Assembly (NCBI GenBank): GCA_003222895.1
Contig: QHXI01000068.1
Span: 1 to 43,427 of the forward strand
Source of the DNA: Acidobacteriota bacterium
GTDB lineage: Bacteria; Acidobacteriota; Blastocatellia; Pyrinomonadales; Pyrinomonadaceae
Length of the DNA stretch: 43,427 nt
Reading direction: 5' to 3'
Below are positions 1 through 7,300 of the stretch, in pieces. The translations under genes and the position numbers were made by a program. Position 1 is the stretch's first letter, and each line of letters starts with the position of its first letter. The notes under the pieces were generated by a model that was not told the DNA's origin, made no database searches, and saw only the letters and a list, made by a program, of their open reading frames with translations.

Positions 1-858
1 CGCGTTTCGTCCACTTGGGCCAAGTGAGCGTTATCCTTGAGGCGCGTCATTAACATCTGTGCGCGATCTAAGTGTTCGTGGGCGTCATCAAATCTGCCAA
101 GAGTGCCGAATAGAAATCCGAGATTGTTTTCAACGCAAGCGTGATAACGCGCATGTCCTGCCTTCTCAAAATAAAAACTTGCGGCTGTGTACTCAATGAG
201 AGCCAGGTCAAAATAATCTTTCCGATTTTCAACCGCACTCATTTGATTTAGGAGATTAGCAAAACCTTGATGAAAGGTTGCCGTGAGAAATGAATCTCTA
301 ACGTGGGCAAACAGCGACGCATTGTCTTTGTAGATTTGCAGAGACTCGCTCAATCGACCGGACATTCTTTCAAGTTCGGCCAATCTCAATAACGCTACGG
401 CTCGCGGTTCGACATCGGTGTCCTTGAAGTCCGCTAATGCTTGCTGAAAAAAGACGCGGGCCTCATTGAAAGCGCCTTCGCGCCAGTAGCATCGGGCGAG
501 ATCGCTGCGCGCTTCGCCGACTCTCGTTTGATCGCCCAAAGCCTCAAACATTCGCAGGCTCTCGCTAATCAAGTCTTTGGCGGCTTCTTGTGCGCCCGCT
601 ACTTGCTTTTCTCCACCGATCCATCCCGTCACCATACCAACGCGCAAGAGAACGTGCGCCTGCGTTTCAGCATTCAAGTCCTCAAGATTCGGACGCACTC
701 CTACGCCCTGCCACAACTCCGCGAGGGCTTCACTCGCAGCCTCGTACTCGCCTGCGTCCTCGTGTTGTTTCGCTAACCGGCACTGAATGATCGCCCGTTC
801 GTCCAGTGAAAGGTCAGGACGATCTAGCTCGCGTAAGAGTTCGTTCGCTAAGTGCATG
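1..858 (-). CDS. TPR-repeat protein, partial at left edge, start region frame-disrupted
   Basis: The minus strand is open from about 848 to the window edge and encodes some 280 residues of helical, tetratricopeptide-like sequence (for example EARSDLARCYWREGAFNEA and ENNLGFLFGTLGRFDDA). Such TPR proteins are common in Acidobacteria and usually mediate protein contacts; no catalytic domain is visible. The natural start would be the ATG at 858-856, preceded by a GGA-type ribosome site and reading MHLANE, but it is one base out of frame with the rest: between 843 and 838 there is one base too many, and the long frame meets a TAG at 851-849. With one base removed the protein would read MHLANELLRELDRP, which looks natural. 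The gene is therefore frameshifted, mis-sequenced, or starts at an unusual codon. The 3' end lies outside the window. Confidence 0.7.
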
Positions 859-957
859 TGAGGGCGTCCTTTCTCTGACTTTGTAAATGATCTTGTCTTG
901 CAGTGTTAATATGCGGGCCTCAAGTCTGACACTCTCTTTTCAGGAGAAAAAAAACAC

Positions 958-1137
958 ATGAGAATACTTCGGAAATTCAGCATGGCCGTAGTGTTGACGC
1001 TCGCTTTTGCTGCTTGTGGATTCGCGGGCATCATCCCGACACCGCCAGAAGCACCGCCGTCGCCCGGACCCGATTCCACAGCAAGCAGCGTTGCTGCGAG
1101 CCTAGTGGTCGTTTTGGTTCAAAGCGTAGTGCGGTAG
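958..1137 (+). CDS. 59-residue secreted small peptide
   Basis: A 59-residue ORF starts at an ATG with a good ribosome site (CAGGAG, 9 bases upstream). Residues 1-23 form a signal peptide: basic MRILRK, a hydrophobic core, and CGFAG near the cleavage region, where the Cys might make a lipobox-like site. A proline-rich spacer (IIPTPPEAPPSPGP) follows, then a Ser/Ala stretch and a hydrophobic C-terminus ending LVVVLVQSVVR. No enzyme domain is present. It is divergent from the TPR protein at 1-858 with about 100 bases between them. Small exported peptides next to TPR proteins recall secreted-peptide/receptor arrangements, but that role is only an inference. Confidence 0.6.
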   Translation: MRILRKFSMAVVLTLAFAACGFAGIIPTPPEAPPSPGPDSTASSVAASLVVVLVQSVVR

Positions 1138-1162
1138 CAGCCCTATCAAGTTTCGGTTCTCT

Positions 1163-1183
1163 AAGCCGCGCGCTTGGCGGCTT
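1163..1183 (+). terminator. hairpin after the small peptide gene
   Basis: AAGCCGC at 1163-1169 pairs perfectly with GCGGCTT at 1177-1183 around a 7-base loop, 26 bases after the stop of the secreted peptide. No T-run follows, so it is a weak candidate for an intrinsic terminator and may be only an mRNA 3'-end hairpin. Confidence 0.35.
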
Positions 1184-1322
1184 ACGGGCGAAGTGTGCGC
1201 AGGGATTAAACCGCTAATGCAACGGGAAAGGCAAGAGATTTTTCTGTTTTCTATGGACTTTCTTACACGCCTTAGTTTGTATTGCAAGATTTCTTACTTG
1301 ATCGGGCTGATAGAATCGTGGC

Positions 1323-1508
1323 ATGGAAAACAAAGACGCTCTAACGGGAACACTCGTCCGGCTGCCTGACGGCCAGCCGGTGAGGATAGAAACGGTTCAC
1401 TCAGACGGCTACGCCTCTGTAAGACGGATCGAAGGCGAGCGAACGGGAATGATCGCGGTCTGCGCCACAGATAAGTTAGAACCTATTGTCGCCAGTTTGG
1501 ATCGGTGA
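1323..1508 (+). CDS. small hypothetical protein (61 aa)
   Basis: A 61-residue acidic/basic mixed protein with no membrane segment or signal peptide and no recognised family. It contains LVRLPDGQPVRIETVHSDG and GMIAVCATDKLEPI, which suggest a small beta-rich fold. There is no Shine-Dalgarno sequence. A TAGAAT hexamer at 1311-1316 lies only 6 bases before the ATG, which would suit a leaderless transcript. The next small gene begins 58 bases downstream in the same direction, so the two may form an operon. Confidence 0.5.
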   Translation: MENKDALTGTLVRLPDGQPVRIETVHSDGYASVRRIEGERTGMIAVCATDKLEPIVASLDR

Positions 1509-1566
1509 TATAAGTTTTCTTGTTCCTCGCAAGAACCCTTAAACCCCTTCATCGGGAGGTAACGAA

Positions 1567-1746
1567 ATGGCAGAAGTTGGTGATAAGTTTCACGTTGGCA
1601 CTATCAGTCCTCAGACCGGGCGTTACAAGCACTCAGTTTGCTCCAACACCGAGATTTTCAACAAGGGTGACAAGTTTGCGCCATGCGCGAATTCGTCGTG
1701 CCCAAATAAGGGCGCTGAGTGGGTGTTGCAAGAAAAGCTCACCTAA
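1567..1746 (+). CDS. small Cys-containing protein, YjzC-like or zinc-ribbon-like (59 aa)
   Basis: A 59-residue ORF has a strong ribosome site (GGGAGG, 1555-1560) ahead of ATG 1567. The sequence has a short beta-type start (GDKFHVGTISPQTGRY) followed by C25, C40 and C45 in the contexts HSVC, FAPC and SSCPNKGAEW. The GDKFxPC...W pattern resembles small YjzC-type or zinc-ribbon proteins, but three cysteines are one short of a classic four-Cys site unless a His contributes. Its 3' end overlaps the convergent gene at 1739-2125 by 8 bases. The function is unknown. Confidence 0.6.
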   Translation: MAEVGDKFHVGTISPQTGRYKHSVCSNTEIFNKGDKFAPCANSSCPNKGAEWVLQEKLT

Positions 1747-2125
1747 GAGCATTCTTGACGTAACCCTGATCTTCCAAATAGCGGGCGATCTCAAAATCTG
1801 AATAACCAAATAGTTTCCCGCTCACCCATATCCCCGATCCGGCAACAGGCTCGCCAGATGGCTTGAAGAATGTCTTCATCAGCATCTTAACGAAGGCATA
1901 TTTATATACGTATGCCGTTGCCCGATCTGGTGAATATGTCTGATCAATGACTATCTTGCAGCCTTCTAATTTTACAGTCCTTCGTACAAGTCCGATATAT
2001 CTCCGGTCAAATCCGAAAGCTCCTACGAGCTTTGCGCCTGTGCGAACCTGTTCACAGTACACCTCGGCCTTTCCTACGAGATATCCTTTTTGAAAGGCTT
2101 CCACTCCGCTATCGGACTTTGACAT
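1739..2125 (-). CDS. hypothetical protein (128 aa)
   Basis: A 128-residue soluble protein begins at ATG 2125 with a purine-rich ribosome site (GGGGGAAGG) just upstream on the minus strand. It has no signal peptide or transmembrane segment. Its centre (VRRTVKLEGCKIVIDQTYSPD) is beta-rich and its C-terminus (YSDFEIARYLEDQGYVKNALR) is helical. I do not recognise the family. It overlaps convergently by 8 bases with the small Cys protein and is divergent from the polyketide synthase gene. Confidence 0.65.
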   Translation of the reverse strand: MSKSDSGVEAFQKGYLVGKAEVYCEQVRTGAKLVGAFGFDRRYIGLVRRTVKLEGCKIVIDQTYSPDRATAYVYKYAFVKMLMKTFFKPSGEPVAGSGIWVSGKLFGYSDFEIARYLEDQGYVKNALR

Positions 2126-2601
2126 TCAGACCCTTCCCCCTTTTGCGGCAAAGCCGCTTGAACCTTTCTCCCCGAAACGCCCTACCGGGAAAACCCTTAG
2201 AAATCCGATTCTGCCCAAAAACTAATCCGTCTGCCCATTAAGTCCCGCGATGCCCCGCCTTATTAGGCAAAGCCGCTTGGGTGTCACTTGGGTATCCAGT
2301 GCCACCCAGGTGATCACTTTGTAATCGCCGCCGCGAGTTTCCTAATGATTCACTGAATTTTCTCGTAAGATTCTCACGTTAACGCTAACGGCGACTCTGC
2401 CCCTTCCCAATCCTGGATATTCAGTACCCACTTCCTGTTCAATATTTAGAGCTGCTAAATCACGTCACAAACCTCTATCTAACTTAATAAATAATTAGTC
2501 TTAACTGAGTTCGCACAGCACTTGGTTATCAGTGGCACGCATGTTGTTAAGTGAAAGGTCATTCAGAGCAGTTCGGCAGTAATAGAAAGAGGAAAAAGAA
2601 A
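2126..2601. other. 476-bp intergenic region with short repeats and palindromes
   Basis: No credible gene is present. A 14-base direct repeat GGCAAAGCCGCTTG occurs at 2147-2160 and 2266-2279. A near-perfect hairpin is formed by 2279-2291 (GGGTGTCACTTGG) and 2296-2307 (CCAGTGCCACCC). A related hyphenated palindrome (CACTTGG..ATC.AGTG) recurs at 2519-2540, ahead of the condensing-enzyme gene. The last 150 bases are AT-rich and probably contain the promoter of the gene at 2602, but I could not assign boxes with confidence. Confidence 0.5.
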
Positions 2602-3741
2602 ATGATTAGCCTAGTCTCAGCCAGCACCGCAACCCCCGAAAACAAGTTCAGCACCACCGAGTTGGTCGCTGCGATGATGCACAAGCTCTCGCCGGAACTC
2701 ATCAACACGATTTGTTCGCTCGGCGTCGAGAATCGCTACTCAGCGATGGACAATTACAGTGACTTCCTGAGCGGCGCGCCGATGAACGCCACCAGCTCGA
2801 CCACCGACTTAGGCGTGAGCGCGACGCGCAAGTGCATCGAGGAATCAGGCGTCGACCCGTCGCAAATCGGTTTGCTGGTTGCCGCCACGAACACACCGGA
2901 TCAGATGCTGCCGTGCCTCGCGTCCGAAGTTATGGGCCGCACGCATGGTTTGCTGCCACGCTCGATGAGCACGGTCAGCATGCAGTCGCAGGGATGTTCA
3001 GTGATGCTGAAATCGGTCGAGGTCGCGCAATGGTATCTGGCCGCCAACCCGGGCAAGATGGCGATCGTGCTGATGTCTGAAGCGCACACGCCGTTCGTCG
3101 CCCCGCTGGTGCATGATGAATACTACGGCTTTCGCGAAATCGCGCGGATGCGCAAGAACGGCAAATTGACGGACGGTGAGTTCGAGCAACAACGCACTGA
3201 GACGACGCTCGCGATTCAGTCGATGTTGTTTGGCGATGGCGCGGTGGCGTTGCTCCTGGGACAGGATGTTTCAGGTAAGCCGGCGTTCGGTCCCATCTCG
3301 CACCTGACGAACGATTCGCCGGACGACGTAAACCTGCTGACGATGATCAGCAACAGTTCGCACCCCGCACTGAATGGCAAGCCGCAATACTTCATGCGTC
3401 CGGCAGTTCCGGCTCGCGGCGCGCACTACGCCGTTACGACCGTGAACGATGTACTGCACAATCCGCAGTCGCCGGTTTCGGATCTCAGCCAGGTTGATGA
3501 TTGTCTGATTCACACCGGCAGCAAGAAGATCCTCGACGGTGTTTGCTCACAGCTTCACCTCGATACCGATTCGACTAAGGTGCACAAGTCTTACGACGTG
3601 CTCGAGCAATACGGAAATCTTTCGAGCGCTTCGACTGGTTTCATGCTGGCCGGCAAGAAGGAATGGGCTGGCCCGGCGATGGTAGTTGGCTTCGGTGTTG
3701 GATTCACCGCGAGCGCCGGTTTGATGGCCGTAGCTAACTAG
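2602..3741 (+). CDS. type III polyketide synthase-like condensing enzyme (chalcone synthase/KAS III fold)
   Basis: The 379-residue protein belongs to the thiolase superfamily. The catalytic triad is visible: Cys132 in SQGCSVM, His304 in CLIHTGSKKILD, and Asn339 in QYGNLSSAS. The YGNxSSAS block, the FGDGAVALLLG block and the length favour the chalcone/stilbene-synthase (type III PKS) group; a KAS III-like ketosynthase is the alternative. Such enzymes extend an acyl-CoA starter with malonyl units, typically making alkylpyrones or alkylresorcinols in bacteria. I chose ATG 2602 because AGAAAGAGGA lies about 9 bases upstream; a GTG at 2551 would add 17 unnatural residues. No methyltransferase or oxidase partner is next to it, so the product cannot be predicted. 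Confidence 0.85.
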   Translation: MISLVSASTATPENKFSTTELVAAMMHKLSPELINTICSLGVENRYSAMDNYSDFLSGAPMNATSSTTDLGVSATRKCIEESGVDPSQIGLLVAATNTPDQMLPCLASEVMGRTHGLLPRSMSTVSMQSQGCSVMLKSVEVAQWYLAANPGKMAIVLMSEAHTPFVAPLVHDEYYGFREIARMRKNGKLTDGEFEQQRTETTLAIQSMLFGDGAVALLLGQDVSGKPAFGPISHLTNDSPDDVNLLTMISNSSHPALNGKPQYFMRPAVPARGAHYAVTTVNDVLHNPQSPVSDLSQVDDCLIHTGSKKILDGVCSQLHLDTDSTKVHKSYDVLEQYGNLSSASTGFMLAGKKEWAGPAMVVGFGVGFTASAGLMAVAN

Positions 3742-3801
3742 AGCCAGACCGCGCAACGCGACTAAAACCACTCCGCGATTTCAAAAAGGAAGGACAAGCT
3801 C

Positions 3802-3987
3802 ATGACAAACTCAACGACAGCAACAATGCAAAGTGCAACTCAAAGTTATGCTCGCGCCGAACGAAAAGGTTCTGACGCAGCTCCAATGGTCATCACTCGG
3901 CTTTCCGGCTGGATCGACATGGGCGAAGTCAAAACTGAAACTCGCGCCTGGATCATTCCGACCAGAAGTCACGGGCAGTCGAGGTAA
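3802..3987 (+). CDS. doubtful small ORF (61 aa) after the condensing enzyme
   Basis: This ORF has an excellent ribosome site (AAGGAAGGA, 7 bases before ATG 3802) and lies 60 bases after the condensing-enzyme stop. Its 61 residues (starting MTNSTTATMQSA) are Ser/Thr rich and match nothing I recognise. A second frame through the same DNA is also open, so coding is uncertain. It may be the remains of a longer gene broken before 4073. Apart from it, 3742-4072 holds nothing I can name. Confidence 0.3.
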   Translation: MTNSTTATMQSATQSYARAERKGSDAAPMVITRLSGWIDMGEVKTETRAWIIPTRSHGQSR

Positions 3988-4072
3988 GCATGCATTCAGC
4001 CTGGTTCTCTCACACCTGACGCCCCTGCCCCCTTTAGGCAAGCAACTCAAACCGCTGACGCGGGAGAAACCA

Positions 4073-4387
4073 ATGAACGCTGATAGCGTCGAAGAAACAC
4101 TCGCCACGCGACAACTCTATTACCTCGATGACGCCAACGAAAAGAGAACCGTCCGCGTATTAATCGGTAAGCCTCGACCCTCGAGCGACTCTTCCGAATT
4201 CGAATGTTCGTTTCAGATAATCGGCCTCGGCAATCAGCAAGCAACATATGCCCGCGGCCACGATTCGATTCAGGCGCTGCAATCGGCGCTGATACTCGCA
4301 GCCGCGAACCTGAATCACCTGAATGATCAGCTTGGTAGAAAACTGGTTTGGAACGGCGGACTAAAGGGCGAACTTGGCTTCCCGTGA
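4073..4387 (+). CDS. DUF6968-like protein (104 aa)
   Basis: The 104-residue protein starts at ATG 4073 with GGGAG 7 bases upstream; the open frame extends further 5' but that part looks non-coding. It has the pattern of the DUF6968 family: an N-terminal beta hairpin (LYYLDDANEKRTVRVLIGKP), a second hairpin (FECSFQIIGL), then HDSIQALQSALILAAANL and a C-terminal W-N-G-G...LGFP. Members are small proteins of unknown function, often near phage- or polymorphic-toxin-type genes, but no such neighbour is seen here. It converges with the histidine kinase gene, leaving 7 bases between the stops. Confidence 0.65.
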   Translation: MNADSVEETLATRQLYYLDDANEKRTVRVLIGKPRPSSDSSEFECSFQIIGLGNQQATYARGHDSIQALQSALILAAANLNHLNDQLGRKLVWNGGLKGELGFP

Positions 4388-4394
4388 TCTTCGG

Positions 4395-7300
4395 TTATTG
4401 AGTTACCAGGACGCCTTCCTGCACACTTGCTTTTTCGCACACCCGCACGATCGTCGCAGTTACCTGATCGAAATCGAACGGTTTCCCAATTATTCCCGCG
4501 ACCAAATCAAGTTCTCCGGAAGGTGCTTGTGCGGTAGCACCGTATCCGGTAACCAATACGACCGGCAGCCCAGGCTTCAGAGCCCGGATCGCCCGCGCAG
4601 TTTCCCATCCATCCATTTCAGGCATCGCCAGGTCCGTGAACACCACATCGAATTCACGTTCCCTGATTTGTTCGACGGCGGCGCGTCCGCTGTCCGTGAT
4701 CACAACTTCGTGATTGAGATCAGCGAGCATCTCACCCAATGTTTCCCGAACAAATTCTTCGTCATCGATGACCAGAATCGATAAAGAGCGCGTCGTCGCC
4801 TCGGATCGGATCTCATCACTTGAGGTTTCAACGAACTCGGCCGCAGGTAGATCGATGAAGAATGTCGTCCCTTTCCCGAGCCTTGATTCGACACTAATCA
4901 TTCCCTGATGACGCTCAATAATTCCGTAACTCACGGCCAGACCGAGACCCGTTCCGAGGACGCCTTTCGTAGTGTAGAACGGCTCGAACACACGCTCGCG
5001 CACTTCCTCTTTCATGCCGGTGCCGGAATCGGCAAAGCGGAGATGAACCCGTTCGCCCGTTTTCTTACAGCAAATCTTCATGCTTCCGCCTTCTGGCATC
5101 GCATCCACGGCATTGACGATCAGATTCACGAAAACCTCGCGCAGCTCGGAAGCGTTACCGCGCGCGAACGAACCATTGTCAGCGTTGAGAGTGACATCGA
5201 TACTGCGGCCTGCGGCGCGAGCTTCGTTCTCCCAACGCGTACGCGTAATTTCAATCGCGTCACGCAGCAAGCTACCAACGTCTAGCAATTCCAATTCAGA
5301 GGCGCCTGATTTGCGCGCGAACGTTTGAATGCGACGAACCGTGGCGGCGGCGTCTTCAGCAGCGGTCACGATGATCCCGAGACTGCGAATCAGTTCTTCG
5401 TCCTTTACGCGTCGCAGAATCAGTTGCGCGCGTCCCAGAACCGCCGCCAGTGAATTATTGAAATCGTGAGCAACACCCGACGCGAGCTGGCCCAATGCAC
5501 GCAGTTTGTCCGCGCGCGCGGCGCGATCGCGTTCTTCCTTTTGCTCGGTAATGTCGTGCGCGATGCCGAGCACGCCGGTGGTTTCGCCGTCGACGATGAT
5601 TGGCGCGGTGTTCACCGAAGCGAATCGCACCGAGCCGCTACGCGCAACGTAACGAGATTCAAAACTCTGAGGGTGGCCATTCAACGCGCTTGTGAATCGT
5701 TCGAGGCGCATCTCGCGATCGTCTTCGTGAGTTCGTTCCAGGAAACTGTGGCCGATAATTTCATCTAATTTGTAGCCGGTCATTTCCAGCATTGCCTGAT
5801 TGCACCACTTGTAACGGCCTTCAGAATCAAGCGCGTAAATTGCCTCGCGCGCGCTATCCATAATGTTCTTCAGCAGCGATTGGCGCTCACGCGCAACGGC
5901 TTCGACTTTGCGCAGTTCGGAAAGATCGCGTGCGGTGCAGACTGCGCCAACCGTTTGACTACGCTCGTCCAGCACCGGCTCAACCGTGACGAGTACCGGC
6001 CGATTAAGATTTACCGGCACGATCTCGAGATTGATTGCGGCTGATTTGCGCAGCGCCTGTTCGACGATGCAAGCATTACCGTCCGAGTTCGCGCGCAGAA
6101 TTTCGCAGCATTGTTTGCCGAGCAGCGTCTCCGGCGGTCTGCTATCCATCGCCGCGCCGGCGCGATTCGCGCGCATCAGCTTTCCGTCCTTGTCGAAAAT
6201 AAAGATGCCATCCGACATCGCGTCGAACGTCGATTCCCATTCCTTCTTCGCGCGCGCGACCATCTCGAACAGCTCAGCCTGCGCAATACCCGTGGCGAGT
6301 TGCGCCGCGACTGCTTCAACCAGAAGAACTTCATCTTCGGTCCAGCGGCGAGCGTTTTCGGTTTGGTGAATTGAGATGACGCCGCGAAATTCGCCGCTGA
6401 CGATCAACGGATAATCAATGCGCGAGAGAACCCCGGTCGATTCCGCGCGCTGCTTGATACACCGGGACAATTCAGAATCGGCGTCTTCGCATTTGGTCGT
6501 GTCGTTCACGATCAGCGGCGCCTGAGATCTGAAGAACCGCTTGCGCAAAAGGTCGAGATAGAGAGAATCGGCTTCGGTTGAGCTCGAGCGCGACGACGAA
6601 TGAGCGCCATCAAAGTCGTCCAAGCGAATTTTTACCCGCGAGGCAGAAAGCGCATGCGTCAATTCGCGGGTGGCCGTGTCCAACATCGAAGCCAAACTGA
6701 GAGATGCGCGAATCGCGACGCTCAACTTGTTCACCAAAGCCTCGCGCATCGACGTCGCCTCGGCCTTTTGATAGAGACGCGCCTGACGAATCGCAATGCC
6801 TGTCTGATCGGCAGCGGCCTTTGCAACTTCGATGTCCGCTTCGCTCCAATGACGAAGTTCTTTCGTCGTTGAAAGCGCGAAAGCTCCTATCAATTCGTTG
6901 CCAACGCTCACGCCGACGTACATGATCGATTTGACGTCCTCTTTGACCACTCGCTTGAATAGCCCTTGAATACGATCGTCGTGCGCGACATCGTCGAACG
7001 CCATCACGCCGTGTTTTTCCATGGCCGCGTTCAGCGTTTGAACTTGTGGCAGTTCAAAATTCGTTCCGGCAGGTTCGATGTCGGGAATATGATATTCGGC
7101 CGCATTCATCACCCGCCCGGCAAACTCGTCCTTCATGAACAACGAGCAGCGGTCGACCCGCAGGTGCGTGCCAAGTTCATGTACAGCGGTTTCGAAAACT
7201 TCCGAAACATCCAGCGTTCGACGCACCGCTTGCGAGATTCGATTAATCAGCGCGGCGCGCTCGCCATGTTGGCTCAAGGTACCCTGGACTTGCTTCCGCT

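Noticed and set aside
1323-1746. Adjacent small genes as a possible toxin-antitoxin pair
   Set aside because: Neither protein shows a toxin or antitoxin motif, and the second has its own strong ribosome site after a gap.
3984-4057. Intron-like GTAAG...CCCTTTAG pattern between two frames
   Set aside because: It matches eukaryotic splice borders by chance; the surrounding genes are bacterial, and no catalytic intron core is present.
5268-5282. CAAGCTACCAAC in the kinase gene, like part of the GCGCAAGTT palindrome
   Set aside because: The match is 13 bases without the palindromic partner, and the encoded peptide DVGSLL is normal for this domain.
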